Shown here: positions 1 through 7,683 of the stretch, one piece after another
How the letters are laid out: each line of letters begins with the position of its first letter
Numbering within the stretch: position 1 is the stretch's first letter
The notes under the pieces: generated by a model
Databases searched by the model: none
Told to the model about the DNA's origin: nothing
What the model saw: only the letters and a program-made list of their open reading frames with translations
Virus record (IMG/VR): IMGVR_UViG_3300033153_003349
Span: 1 to 56,985 of that record
Length of the DNA: 56,985 bases
Source of the DNA: a virus
Reading direction: 5' to 3' (one strand)
Program-made: the position numbers and the translations under genes

Positions 1-261
1 AGGGATATAAGCAACATGAGCCTTACCTATAAAAGGTAACATATGATGCTCACACATAGAGTACAATTCTATATCCCTTAACACAATCATTTGGTCGTAC
101 TTCTCTGCATCAAAAGTTGTTAAAATATCTCCTGGGTCTACATCATATCCAGAATAAATTTCTCTCCAACTTCTTATTACTCTCCCTGGAGTTTCAACTA
201 AACCTTCTCTCCCAGGAGAAGGGTCAATATATTCAATAATATCTTTAATTCGGCTTTCCAA
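1..261 (-). CDS. folE: GTP cyclohydrolase I (FolE), partial (3' end outside window)
   Basis: First enzyme of the preQ0/folate route; the family converts GTP to dihydroneopterin triphosphate. The 87 visible codons contain the family's N-terminal signature ([11 protein letters not shown], then WREIYSGY) and the zinc/active-site stretch [13 protein letters not shown], with Cys70 and His72-His73 as expected ligands. The remaining C-terminal part lies beyond base 1. I chose a TTG start at 261 because AGGAGG (273-268) sits 6 nt before it. An in-frame ATG at 276 overlaps the upstream stop (ATGA) but has no good binding site and would bury the AGGAGG inside the gene. It lies in one transcription unit with queE, queD and queC, which supports a role in 7-deazaguanine synthesis rather than folate. 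Identification is strong; only the start is uncertain. Confidence 0.92.
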   Translation of the reverse strand, partial: MESRIKDIIEYIDPSPGREGLVETPGRVIRSWREIYSGYDVDPGDILTTFDAEKYDQMIVLRDIELYSMCEHHMLPFIGKAHVAYIP

Positions 262-272
262 GTGACTCCTCC

Positions 273-617
273 TCATTTTTCTTGCTTTGCTTCATAGCGA
301 AACGAAAAACAACAACAGCCAATGAAACTATTCCTGTTAAAAACCCTAACGTAATTTTCTTTTAAAACTTTTATGATACCTTCTTTAATTTTTGTTCCAT
401 CGTGCATTGTGATATCTATAAAAGCAGTATGTTCTTTAAGTTGTGTGATCATTTCTACCATTATAACTCCTTCAACTATACCTTCTGGAGCACCAGGAAA
501 TTTTTGCATATCAACCGATTGACAAATAGTTACTATATCAAAACGTTTCGTGTCAATAATAAAAGGGTCTGACATTCGGTCTTTTTTGGGGAACAACAAC
601 TTAAAGAATTTTCTCAC
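273..617 (-). CDS. hypothetical protein, 114 aa
   Basis: I do not recognise this protein. It starts with GTG at 617, preceded by GGAGG about 7 nt upstream. The N-terminus is basic and hydrophobic ([11 protein letters not shown]), the middle is mixed alpha/beta in character, and the C-terminal region contains an odd Cys-Cys-Cys run (IGCCCFSF). It overlaps the end of a 57-aa reading frame upstream by 17 nt, and its stop overlaps the alternative ATG of folE. Its place inside the preQ0 gene cluster makes a link to that pathway or to DNA modification possible, but nothing in the sequence shows it. Confidence 0.65.
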   Translation of the reverse strand: MRKFFKLLFPKKDRMSDPFIIDTKRFDIVTICQSVDMQKFPGAPEGIVEGVIMVEMITQLKEHTAFIDITMHDGTKIKEGIIKVLKENYVRVFNRNSFIGCCCFSFRYEAKQEK

Positions 618-774
618 CCTTAAACCTCCAATATTTTTCGATAACTTTTATGATACTGTCAATACATTTAGTTCGATTGTCACGTTTAAGACCAGGGCGA
701 TTAAGATTATCAGTACTCAAAACTTCAAGTGCTTCTAAAATACCTTTTCTTACTTTAGGTATATCAACAATCAT
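601..774 (-). CDS. small hypothetical protein, 57 aa
   Basis: A short reading frame that fills the gap between queE and the 114-aa gene. It starts at ATG 774, whose ATGA overlaps the TGA stop of queE (773-771), and ends with TAA at 601-603, overlapping the next gene. The protein begins MIVDIPKVRKGILEALEVL and is lysine/arginine-rich with likely helices (DSIIKVIEKYWRF). The tight overlaps at both ends are typical of real genes in this phage, and no other frame explains the gap. No family recognised. Confidence 0.6.
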   Translation of the reverse strand: MIVDIPKVRKGILEALEVLSTDNLNRPGLKRDNRTKCIDSIIKVIEKYWRFKGEKIL

Positions 775-1499
775 TTTTCTACTTCTCCCTCAGGCCAAAC
801 GTATTTGTGTATCTGTAGATTCAAAGATGTCGCATTTCTGTACTGGTCGGCCATAATCCACTCTGCTAAAACTTTCATATCCATTTCCCCATACACAGGA
901 CTGACAGCAAAATGTATGACATCTGAATAAGAACCTAATATCTTTCCTACATTATTGATAAACCTATCTCGTACAACAACCATCTCATCCCAGTCATCTT
1001 TATTCGCAATAACAAATTTAACGATTAACTTCTTATCCAAAGGCTGTAAATTCCGAATAGAGTTCATTATATCTACAGGGTCAAGCATCATATCTCGCAT
1101 ACCCGAACCTTTTAATTTGAAATCGAAAACCCAATAATCTACTTCCATAGGTTCAAACACTTTAATCGAACCGCTTGTCTCTATGGCTATAGTGTACTGT
1201 CCTTTGGGACGGGAATCTCTCAATTGTTTAATCAGTCCTGCTAAACCCCTTTGCTGAAGTAAAGGCTCCCCTCCCGTTATCACAATATTATTTAACTTGT
1301 GTCCATGTATACTATTAACGATATGGTCTACATATTGAAGTTTCCCCGTTTTCCCTTCTAAAGCATAGGGGGTATCACACCAATCGCATCGTAAATGACA
1401 CCCTGCTAATCGAATGAACAATGTAGGCATACCTTGAATAATACCTATCTCTCCATTAAGTGTAGGAAAGATACTATAAATATTTAATTTGAGTTCCAT
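771..1499 (-). CDS. queE: 7-carboxy-7-deazaguanine synthase (QueE), radical SAM
   Basis: QueE converts 6-carboxy-tetrahydropterin (the QueD product) to 7-carboxy-7-deazaguanine, using S-adenosylmethionine and a 4Fe-4S cluster. The protein is 242 aa, a normal length for the family. It has the cluster motif as C34-HLR-C38-DW-C41-DT, the N-terminal SIFPTLNGEIG segment, and the SAM-binding ITGGEPLLQQ stretch at about residues 73-82. The ATG at 1499 is preceded by AAGGGG. Its start overlaps the preceding coiled-coil gene by 16 nt and its stop overlaps the 57-aa frame. With folE, queD and queC it completes the preQ0 pathway. Identification is secure from motif and context. Confidence 0.95.
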   Translation of the reverse strand: MELKLNIYSIFPTLNGEIGIIQGMPTLFIRLAGCHLRCDWCDTPYALEGKTGKLQYVDHIVNSIHGHKLNNIVITGGEPLLQQRGLAGLIKQLRDSRPKGQYTIAIETSGSIKVFEPMEVDYWVFDFKLKGSGMRDMMLDPVDIMNSIRNLQPLDKKLIVKFVIANKDDWDEMVVVRDRFINNVGKILGSYSDVIHFAVSPVYGEMDMKVLAEWIMADQYRNATSLNLQIHKYVWPEGEVEK

Positions 1500-1819
1500 A
1501 CTAACCCCTTATTCGCTAAAAAAGAATGAACGTCAACAACCCTTACTTCAACTTCTGTGTCAGATGTTTTATGTAGAAGAAATAAAGCTGACTCTAATTC
1601 AGGAAACAATTCTTGAACTCCTAACCTAACAGATTCATTAATAATTTTCATATTATTAACAGCTTCATTATATTGTTTTATGAGCTCATGATACATCTCT
1701 CTAGCTTTATTCACTTCTTTCTCTGCTGAAGCCTGATTTTCCAACAACTCTATAAAAGAATCTAATAGGTCAAAAAATTCTGGATTATCCTTTTTATTCA
1801 CTATAGGAGTTTTTGTCAT
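1484..1819 (-). CDS. hypothetical helical protein, 111 aa
   Basis: No family recognised. The sequence is largely alpha-helical and probably coiled-coil between about residues 15 and 65 (FFDLLDSFIELLENQAS, then a long Glu/Lys/Asn-rich stretch). A more mixed C-terminal domain follows, ending VVDVHSFLANKGLVWNSN. The ATG at 1819 overlaps the QueD stop in ATGA, and the end overlaps the QueE start by 16 nt, so it is translationally coupled between two preQ0 genes. It could be an accessory factor of that pathway, but this is only suggested by position. Confidence 0.7.
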   Translation of the reverse strand: MTKTPIVNKKDNPEFFDLLDSFIELLENQASAEKEVNKAREMYHELIKQYNEAVNNMKIINESVRLGVQELFPELESALFLLHKTSDTEVEVRVVDVHSFLANKGLVWNSN

Positions 1820-2307
1820 CTAGGCACCACCAACTCTGCATAACTGTTACTGGTTTCCCAAACCCTTATTTTAATAAGTCCGTCACCGATAGCACTCTTC
1901 AAAATCTTACGGACAAGGAAAACACACATATTCTCAGCAGTAGTAGACCAGAATATCTGACCAGTACCTGGTACTCCTACAGGAGTATCATCAAGAATCT
2001 CTATCCTACGAGTATGAATATCTTCCATTTCAAAAGCTGCTTTAGCATCTTCATCTTGTAAAATATGCTCCGCAGAATTAAGATTATGATGGTCTATAAA
2101 CTGATTTAAAATACTCCCCACGTGAGTTTTAATATCACCGAAATCTATTATAATCCCAGGATAGGCTTGATAATCTAGCGGAGGACCAAAAGTAACTTCT
2201 ATTACTGCGTTGTGCCCATGCTCTCTACCACACTTCCCGTTATAGTTCGGTAATATATGACCATAACTTACTTCAAATTTCTTTGTTACTGTTACCTGTT
2301 CTCTCAT
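1816..2307 (-). CDS. queD: 6-carboxy-tetrahydropterin synthase (QueD)
   Basis: QueD, of the 6-pyruvoyl-tetrahydropterin synthase family, turns dihydroneopterin triphosphate (the FolE product) into 6-carboxy-tetrahydropterin. I chose the ATG at 2307 because AAGGAG lies about 8 nt upstream; a longer frame reaches 2349 but has no such site. In the 163-aa protein the zinc ligands are probably His17 (SYGH), His30 and His32 (EHGH). The likely nucleophile Cys26 lies in KCGREHGH. Further family signatures are IIIDFGDIK, DHHNLN, TTAEN and the C-terminal VWET. It lies 13 nt downstream of the clamp-loader gene and overlaps the next gene. Confidence 0.93.
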   Translation of the reverse strand: MREQVTVTKKFEVSYGHILPNYNGKCGREHGHNAVIEVTFGPPLDYQAYPGIIIDFGDIKTHVGSILNQFIDHHNLNSAEHILQDEDAKAAFEMEDIHTRRIEILDDTPVGVPGTGQIFWSTTAENMCVFLVRKILKSAIGDGLIKIRVWETSNSYAELVVPR

Positions 2308-2320
2308 GATAATACTCCTT

Positions 2321-3253
2321 TTAAGTTTCTGTTGTGTATAATGCTTCATAGGCTGCTTTAACCAACCCAGGTTTTCCTACATAATATAATGAAGGAGTAA
2401 AGGCATCCATTATTAAATAAGCTCTGCCTTCAGCTGCTTTAGTCTTAGCATTCAATAATACCTTTGACATATATCCTAAAATAGCCCTACGAGAAGACTC
2501 AGGGTCATCTGTTAAATTAGTTATAAGTCTAGCTATCACTTCCCATTTTTTCATAGCTATTAATGCCCTACATAATTCTATTACTGAATTTTGTTCCTCT
2601 GCTACCCTCCTTGCCATTTCCACAGCATCGTCTTTATTCAAACCTATTGTTTTTTCTAACATTGTCAAAGCTGCCCGTGGGGAACCTAAAGAATCACTAG
2701 CAATAATATCTAATACTTCAGGAAACGGTCTTGACCTCTCCTTACGAGAAATAGTTTTAACAAGCATTTTAATTTCATCTTCATTTAAAAAATCTACTAC
2801 ATAAGTGACACACCTATTCCTGGTTGTTTCTAACAGCTTCTCAGGATTGGTAGTAGCCAATATAAAATAAACATGAGACGGTGCTGATTCTAATGTCTTA
2901 AGTAAAGCATTTTCAGCCTCTGTAGTAAGCATATGACATTCGTCTAAAAACCAAACCCGTACATCTCCAGAAATAGGCTTCATGCCTACATTCCTTCTGA
3001 TTTTACGTATAGCCTCTATACCTCTGTCATCTGCCGTATCCATCTCAATAAAATCACGGTCACCGCAACCTAACTCATCTTTAACTATCTTAGCCAGAGT
3101 AGTCTTACCGCAACCACTTGGTCCTGTAAACAAAAACGATTGAGGAATTTCTGCTCTATCCCTTGTGAATATCTTCTGTAAAGATTTAATAGTAGCAGTA
3201 TTCCCTATCATATCTTCAAAATCTATAGGTCTGTATTTGTTATATAATGACAC
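2321..3253 (-). CDS. clamp-loader AAA+ ATPase, DnaX (gamma/tau)-like
   Basis: The 310-aa protein resembles the AAA+ part of DNA polymerase III gamma/tau, which opens and loads the sliding clamp. Visible motifs are the N-terminal YNKYRP box (residues 4-9), Walker A GPSGCGKT (44-51) and Walker B WFLDECHML (about 101-109). The sensor-1 region ILATTN is followed by TRNRC, where the usual SRC arginine-finger motif has Asn in place of Ser. A helical collar-like C-terminus follows; there is no tau-type extension. The start is GTG at 3253 with AAGGAGG just upstream. It is unusual to find it between queC and queD. No clamp or polymerase gene is seen in the window, so it may serve a phage clamp encoded elsewhere or the host clamp. 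Confidence 0.88.
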   Translation of the reverse strand: MSLYNKYRPIDFEDMIGNTATIKSLQKIFTRDRAEIPQSFLFTGPSGCGKTTLAKIVKDELGCGDRDFIEMDTADDRGIEAIRKIRRNVGMKPISGDVRVWFLDECHMLTTEAENALLKTLESAPSHVYFILATTNPEKLLETTRNRCVTYVVDFLNEDEIKMLVKTISRKERSRPFPEVLDIIASDSLGSPRAALTMLEKTIGLNKDDAVEMARRVAEEQNSVIELCRALIAMKKWEVIARLITNLTDDPESSRRAILGYMSKVLLNAKTKAAEGRAYLIMDAFTPSLYYVGKPGLVKAAYEALYTTET

Positions 3254-3278
3254 TTAGCCTCCTTTTGTATAGAAATAA

Positions 3279-3292
3279 TTTAATAAATTATA
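3279..3292 (-). promoter_or_regulatory. AT-rich gap motif, copy 1 (contains TATAAT on the coding strand)
   Basis: On the plus strand this is TTTAATAAATTATA; on the coding strand it reads TATAATTTATTAAA. The same 14-mer occurs again at 10720-10733 and near-copies occur in the other non-coding gaps of the early region. TATAAT fits a sigma70 -10 box, but no convincing -35 box lies 17 nt upstream. It lies 26-39 nt before the GTG start of the clamp-loader gene. Promoter or operator is an inference from position and recurrence. Confidence 0.5.
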
Positions 3293-3308
3293 ATTTAAGA
3301 AACAACAC

Positions 3309-4043
3309 TTATTTTAACTCAAGAAATTCTTTGTAGCCGTTTGCTCTTATCTTACAGGCTGGACAACTCCCGCAACCATACCCCCAATCATGTCTTTTGG
3401 TTCTATCCCCTACATAACAAGTATGAGTATCTTCTATAATATCTTGAAGATAACCTAAATCATCAGCAAGTTTAAATGTCTGTGCTTTGGATAAATACAT
3501 TAGAGGAGTTTTAATAATAAAATTTGAAGAATCAAGACCTTCTCTAATTGTATGTGTCATTGCAGACACAACATTTTTTCTACAATCAGGATAACCAGAA
3601 TAATCAGTCTCACATACTCCTGTATATACAATATCTATTCCATTCAATCTTGCTATCGTTCCTGCTATCAGATAAAAGAATAAATTCCTGCCTGGAACAA
3701 AAGATACAGGAAGATTTGGAAATATAGGGTGACTACCTTCTATGTCCGCTGAAGGTTCTGTTAATCCAGACGGCACTTGTGAAAGAAAATCGAAAGGAAC
3801 CTCAAGAATAGGTATGCTGAACTTCTGTGCCCACATATCTACCATTTCTTTTTCTACCTTATGTCTTTGTCCATAATCAACAAATATTAAAAATCTTACA
3901 ATCGTTTCTTTCATAGCTACTAACAACGTGGTAACAGAATCCTGTCCACCGCTTATTAAAACAACTGATTCTCTCATCTTATCATATTCTCCTTCTTCTG
4001 GTCTATCGTCTACAGGCCACATAAAATTATCTTCAATTCCCAT
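3309..4043 (-). CDS. queC: 7-cyano-7-deazaguanine (preQ0) synthase (QueC)
   Basis: QueC converts 7-carboxy-7-deazaguanine to preQ0 with ATP and ammonia. The 244-aa protein has the PP-loop ISGGQDS (30-36), the mid-region SFVPGRN and the C-terminal zinc cysteines in CGSCPACKIRANGY. The first zinc cysteine (CYVGD) is 14 residues before the Cys trio, longer than the 8 in E. coli QueC, so there is a small insertion. The N-terminus carries about 22 extra residues before the usual start. I kept this start because AAGGAGGAG is 7 nt upstream, whereas the internal Met23 has only distant AAGGAG. It is the free-standing enzyme, not a fusion with an amidotransferase domain. Confidence 0.95.
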   Translation of the reverse strand: MGIEDNFMWPVDDRPEEGEYDKMRESVVLISGGQDSVTTLLVAMKETIVRFLIFVDYGQRHKVEKEMVDMWAQKFSIPILEVPFDFLSQVPSGLTEPSADIEGSHPIFPNLPVSFVPGRNLFFYLIAGTIARLNGIDIVYTGVCETDYSGYPDCRKNVVSAMTHTIREGLDSSNFIIKTPLMYLSKAQTFKLADDLGYLQDIIEDTHTCYVGDRTKRHDWGYGCGSCPACKIRANGYKEFLELK

Positions 4044-4044
4044 C

Positions 4045-4653
4045 TCATTTCTCCTCCTTGGTTCTGCTTCCGTTTTTCTTTAATTTAATCACGTTATCTA
4101 CATTCCCTATAAATGCAGTTACGTGAGTAACCATTACTAATTGTAACCTCAATTTGAGACAGACTTTCTCAAGAATTTTTTGCGTACTCTCCTGTAGGTT
4201 CCGACTCAAGTTCTTAAAGGGTTCATCGAAAAAAAGTATCGGTGCTGACTTATCTTTATTGAGACTCCAAAGAGATAAGCGTAAGGCAAACGAAACAACA
4301 TCAACAACTCCTCCCCCTACAGAATTCATAGGTTCAAGATACATCTCTCCTCTCCTCAAATATATATAAGCCTCACTCTGGTTTCTCTTTGTTTGAAAAT
4401 CTATCTCTACAGTATAAGGGTCATCGAATATAGCAGACAAACAAAGATTAGATATTTCAGTGATATGTAATATCATTTCATTTTGTACTAACGTGGCTGC
4501 TTCTTGTAGAATATACTGCGCCTCATATAAATTTTCAATCTTATTCTCCCCATGAAGAATATTTTTTTTCATTTCTCTTAATTTTTGTTTAGAAAAATCT
4601 CTTTTAACTATGAGACTATCATATCTAGTAAATAACGATTCTATTTCTGTCAT
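4045..4653 (-). CDS. SMC/Rad50-like ATPase, C-terminal half
   Basis: The 202-aa protein holds only the C-terminal half of an SbcC/Rad50-type ATPase. It has a leading coiled-coil (about 1-60), the ABC signature region MNSVGGGVVDVVSFALRL (about 109-126), Walker B PILFFDEPF followed by a D-loop-like KNLS, and a switch histidine in MVTHV. There is no Walker A here; that lies in the separate gene at 5801-6868. The two halves should pair to form a complete ATPase head, as the two ends of Rad50 do in one chain. Its start overlaps the small coil gene by 4 nt. The function in double-strand end processing is inferred from the adjacent Mre11-like gene. Confidence 0.85.
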   Translation of the reverse strand: MTEIESLFTRYDSLIVKRDFSKQKLREMKKNILHGENKIENLYEAQYILQEAATLVQNEMILHITEISNLCLSAIFDDPYTVEIDFQTKRNQSEAYIYLRRGEMYLEPMNSVGGGVVDVVSFALRLSLWSLNKDKSAPILFFDEPFKNLSRNLQESTQKILEKVCLKLRLQLVMVTHVTAFIGNVDNVIKLKKNGSRTKEEK

Positions 4654-4901
4654 TGCTTCTTCTCTATCTTCTCTAATTGAAGTTCAATTAAATCTAAATC
4701 CTTATCAATAGAATCTTCAAGAGAAATAATTTCTTTATCATATTTTTTCATTTTCAATCTTACATCATCAAGACCTCTGCAATTAAACTTCTCTTTAAGA
4801 GTTATATTCAATTGCTTAAGCTGCCCTTCAATGCTATCTCTCTCAGATTTAGCTTTACTGACTCGTTCTCTTACTCCAAATAACTTATCTTCATAGCTCA
4901 T
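4650..4901 (-). CDS. small coiled-coil protein between split Rad50 parts
   Basis: An 83-aa protein that is almost entirely predicted coiled-coil by eye (heptad-like SKAKSERDSIEGQLKQLN and later ISLEDSIDKDLDLIEL). It has one Cys in FNCRGLDD. The ATG at 4901 has AGGAGG 5 nt upstream. It lies between the Mre11-like gene and the C-terminal ATPase half, and its end overlaps the latter by 4 nt. The simplest reading is that it supplies the returning arm of the Rad50 coiled-coil as a separate polypeptide. That is an inference; the sequence alone only shows a coil. Confidence 0.7.
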   Translation of the reverse strand: MSYEDKLFGVRERVSKAKSERDSIEGQLKQLNITLKEKFNCRGLDDVRLKMKKYDKEIISLEDSIDKDLDLIELQLEKIEKKQ

Positions 4902-4902
4902 A

Positions 4903-5808
4903 CTAACCTCCTACTGTTTTTATGACATCATCTATCTCTTCTTTAACTTCTTCTTTCACATCATTCTGTTTAATTATATTAGCTAATACAATATCATAAT
5001 CTATAGACACATCAATATCTGCATCAAATTTATCTACAAATTTTTCCATTCGTTCTGTATGTTCATGTTCCTGTTCTAATGCTTCAGTAGTCCATTCAGC
5101 TTCAACATCTATTTGATGTGATGACAACTCTTGTGTTTCCGTATCGTAAAGCCAGATAAGAGAATGTAATTTATGCTCACCGTAATCTGTTCTCATAATA
5201 GGCCCAGTATTCAAAATTACAGGCTTCTGTTTACTATCAACAAAAGGAGTATGAATATCCGAACAAACTATTAAGTCCATATCTGGATACATCTTACGTA
5301 TTTCTTTAGCAGAGAAGGCTGTTTGATGCCACGGAGGAGGCTGATTTTCGTATACAGGGGCGTGCATTATAGCTATGTTATTGATATCCTTAAGACGCTT
5401 TGATTCTTTCTGTGCTTCTTGTATCTCTCCCTTCCAAGGGATAGGGTATATAGTGGTATAATATTTAGGAAAAAATTTAGCCTCACTGAATATCTCTATC
5501 TTACCAGCAGCAGCTAACACATTAAGAGGAGATGATTCAATAAACTTCATATTATTTCCTGGAAGGTCATGATTCCCAGGAACAACTTTCATAAAAGGAA
5601 TCCATTTCATCAACCACGCATAATAATAATTAGAATTTCTTACTGTGTCAAACAAATCTCCTGCACAAAAAATTTCTGCATCATGTTCCATAGAGAAAGA
5701 ATTAAGAAAATCAAGTTTACTTGCTTGTATCTCTAACCAATCTCCTCCCCTAGACCTGGGAGCTTTCTCTCCTAAATGTACATCACCTATAAAAATAAGT
5801 TTACTCAT
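4903..5808 (-). CDS. Mre11/SbcD-like metallophosphoesterase nuclease
   Basis: A 301-aa calcineurin-type phosphoesterase, the nuclease partner of Rad50/SbcC (T4 gp47 family). Metal-binding motifs appear in the right order: GDVHLG (8-13), GDLFD (about 51-55), GNHD (about 79-82), HAP (about 150) and SDIHTP (about 182-187). The last is a variant of the usual GHxH-type motif. The C-terminal about 60 residues are acidic and helical. The ATG at 5808 lies in the overlap with the upstream ATPase half and has AAAGGA upstream. It is placed between the two halves of the Rad50-like ATPase, which is a notable arrangement. Expected role: resection of DNA ends for recombination. Confidence 0.9.
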   Translation of the reverse strand: MSKLIFIGDVHLGEKAPRSRGGDWLEIQASKLDFLNSFSMEHDAEIFCAGDLFDTVRNSNYYYAWLMKWIPFMKVVPGNHDLPGNNMKFIESSPLNVLAAAGKIEIFSEAKFFPKYYTTIYPIPWKGEIQEAQKESKRLKDINNIAIMHAPVYENQPPPWHQTAFSAKEIRKMYPDMDLIVCSDIHTPFVDSKQKPVILNTGPIMRTDYGEHKLHSLIWLYDTETQELSSHQIDVEAEWTTEALEQEHEHTERMEKFVDKFDADIDVSIDYDIVLANIIKQNDVKEEVKEEIDDVIKTVGG

Positions 5809-6868
5809 GATTATGTCCTTTCCTTATCCGTGATTTACATACAGGACAAAACCTCAATTTACTAAAAATTTCATCATAATTTTCTTGAGACTCTTTTAAT
5901 TCTTTTGCAGCTGAACGTTTCTCCTGTTGTAAAGCTATTAACTTTTTCTTCAGTATTGAAAGGTCTGCTTCTTCTTGACGCAAGACTTTAACTTTTTCAA
6001 TACTTTCTTCTATTGGTTTAATAGACTTTGTTTGAGCTATAACATCTGAAAGATACTTAAACTGTTTACTATAATCAGACAATTGTACAGCTAAATATTT
6101 CATCTGCTGTTGCTCTTCATAAAGCCTGTTTTTTTCTGTCACATTTTTATACAAAGCAGTTAAGACATCATCTAATTTATCTATATCTTCATAAACATCT
6201 ATATCTTCAAGTAAACATTCTACATCTTCAAAAATATTCGCAAGTTGTATTGACTTGTTTACTATTTTATTTTTCTTCTCATAATTAATCTTTAGCTCAC
6301 CAATAGAATCTTCAATATCTCCTAACCCTTGAAATGTTTTTAATTGACCTTTAAATTGGTCCTTTTCTTTCTCATAAAAAACAATTGAAGATTTTGTTTC
6401 TCTAACTCGTGAGTTTATCTCTTTAACATATTCATCTATACGAGACAAATCAACAATCTTGTTTAAAAACTTCGCCCTATCTCCTGGTTTCATAGATAAT
6501 AAAAACGGTGAGTCCATCTGCTTTTGGATGTTAATATCTTGGATGGACAAGATGGAGGTTAGAACTTCTGGAACACCTTGCCCGAAAGACGAGATTTCCT
6601 CACCGTTTATTATATATAAATTTTCTTTGTCACTTTTTAACCTAGTGATTTCATGTTCACCAACTGTAGCAGTAACAGACGTTGTTCCTCCCCATGAACT
6701 CCTGTAAGAATCGCCTGATGGCTTATTAAAAAACAACCAATACAACGCTCGTAAAACAGAGGACTTACCTGTGTCACTTTGTCCTACTATAACATTAATC
6801 CCATCTTCAAATTCTAATGTAGTTCGTTTGTGGGATTCAAAGTTTTTAATCGTTAGCTTATCAATCAT
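5801..6868 (-). CDS. SMC/Rad50-like ATPase, N-terminal half ending in a zinc-hook motif
   Basis: The 355-aa protein starts MIDKLTIKNFESHKRTTL, a typical RecF/SMC N-terminus. It has Walker A GQSDTGKSS (about 29-37) and then long coiled-coil from about residue 150 to 335. It stops 9-10 residues after CPVC (about 344-347), the signature of the Rad50 zinc hook. The returning coil and C-terminal head are missing here; they appear as separate genes at 4650-4901 and 4045-4653. Start and stop overlap both neighbours by a few bases, so translation is coupled. Known family role: ATP-driven control of Mre11-type nuclease. That the halves reassemble is an inference. Confidence 0.88.
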   Translation of the reverse strand: MIDKLTIKNFESHKRTTLEFEDGINVIVGQSDTGKSSVLRALYWLFFNKPSGDSYRSSWGGTTSVTATVGEHEITRLKSDKENLYIINGEEISSFGQGVPEVLTSILSIQDINIQKQMDSPFLLSMKPGDRAKFLNKIVDLSRIDEYVKEINSRVRETKSSIVFYEKEKDQFKGQLKTFQGLGDIEDSIGELKINYEKKNKIVNKSIQLANIFEDVECLLEDIDVYEDIDKLDDVLTALYKNVTEKNRLYEEQQQMKYLAVQLSDYSKQFKYLSDVIAQTKSIKPIEESIEKVKVLRQEEADLSILKKKLIALQQEKRSAAKELKESQENYDEIFSKLRFCPVCKSRIRKGHNHE

Positions 6869-7430
6869 CTATCCACTCTCCTGTTCTAAACGGAATGTGA
6901 TTCCACCAGTTTAATAAATTTTCAAAATTCATGACAGCATAATGGATAGATGTATTTCCTGCATCTCTGAGCATCATTACCCTGCCTTTGTTCTGTCCAA
7001 ATGTACGTACAGCTTTCCCGTAATCACTCCAAGGAAATATAACAAAGGTTTCTTTCCTATTCCTTCTGACAATAAGCATAACAGACTGACGTTTAGCGTA
7101 TCTCTTTTCACCTTCTGCTTTCTCTAACCATTTGAACACTACCGACAAAGATTTGTAATCAACAAAACTTAACAACTCAATATCTTTTGTGTACCCCCGC
7201 TTAAGCTCAAGTAAAAAGTAATCAATAAAAGGTTTTCCATCATCATCTATGAATGTTAAATCTCCATAGCTCCCTGCCGTAGACTTGCCTGACTTTTGTC
7301 GTTGGGTAGCCCTACCTCCTGATTGAGAAGTCCTCCAAAATATATCATCTCTCAAATCTTCTGTCCACCAAAGAGATAATTGTTTTGAAATCTCTCTCTC
7401 GAACTCACCACCTTTTAAACTCTTCCCCAT
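6861..7430 (-). CDS. probable PD-(D/E)XK nuclease-like protein
   Basis: A 189-aa protein with an N-terminal helix GEFEREISKQLSLWW. It then has GDLTFIDDDGKPFIDYFLLELKR, in which GD-L and the later E-L-K fit the PD-(D/E)XK catalytic core (Asp, Glu-x-Lys). The rest has alternating strands (VMLIVRRN, ETFVIFPW) as expected for this fold. The ATG at 7430 follows the upstream stop directly and has GGGAGAAG as binding site. It sits between RecA-like and Rad50-like genes, so a Holliday-junction resolvase or other recombination nuclease is the best guess. The family cannot be fixed without a profile search. Confidence 0.6.
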   Translation of the reverse strand: MGKSLKGGEFEREISKQLSLWWTEDLRDDIFWRTSQSGGRATQRQKSGKSTAGSYGDLTFIDDDGKPFIDYFLLELKRGYTKDIELLSFVDYKSLSVVFKWLEKAEGEKRYAKRQSVMLIVRRNRKETFVIFPWSDYGKAVRTFGQNKGRVMMLRDAGNTSIHYAVMNFENLLNWWNHIPFRTGEWIDD

Positions 7431-7673
7431 TTAACTTCTCCCAAAATTTATGTCAGTACGTTCATCCTTACGAACTATCTTGATGTTGTCACCTTTAACT
7501 CTTAAACTATACCGCTTATCGTCACGAGTTTTAATATCAATAAATCCGTTCTTAAGAGATTTGACTTCTCCATAACCGCAATTCATCTCAAATTCTTTTG
7601 TTCGAATTGTTATCCAGGCAGGTTCTTCAGCACACAAAATTGTAACTCTACTATCTTTGAATTCTACTAGCAT
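7431..7673 (-). CDS. hypothetical protein, 80 aa
   Basis: Not recognised. The ATG at 7673 is chosen because AAGGAGG lies 5 nt upstream; the frame is open 21 nt further but without a binding site. The protein is beta-rich with many charged residues (DIKTRDDKRYSLRVKGDNIKIVRKD), suggesting a small barrel-like or nucleic-acid-binding domain. It is located directly downstream of the recA-like gene and directly upstream of the putative nuclease, so a recombination accessory role is possible. Confidence 0.65.
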   Translation of the reverse strand: MLVEFKDSRVTILCAEEPAWITIRTKEFEMNCGYGEVKSLKNGFIDIKTRDDKRYSLRVKGDNIKIVRKDERTDINFGRS

Positions 7674-7683
7674 ATTGGCCTCC

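Noticed and set aside
6910-6923. TTTAATAAATTTT, similar to the AT-rich gap motif
   Set aside because: Lies inside the putative nuclease gene and encodes part of ENLLNWW; lacks the TATA end. Chance match in AT-rich DNA.
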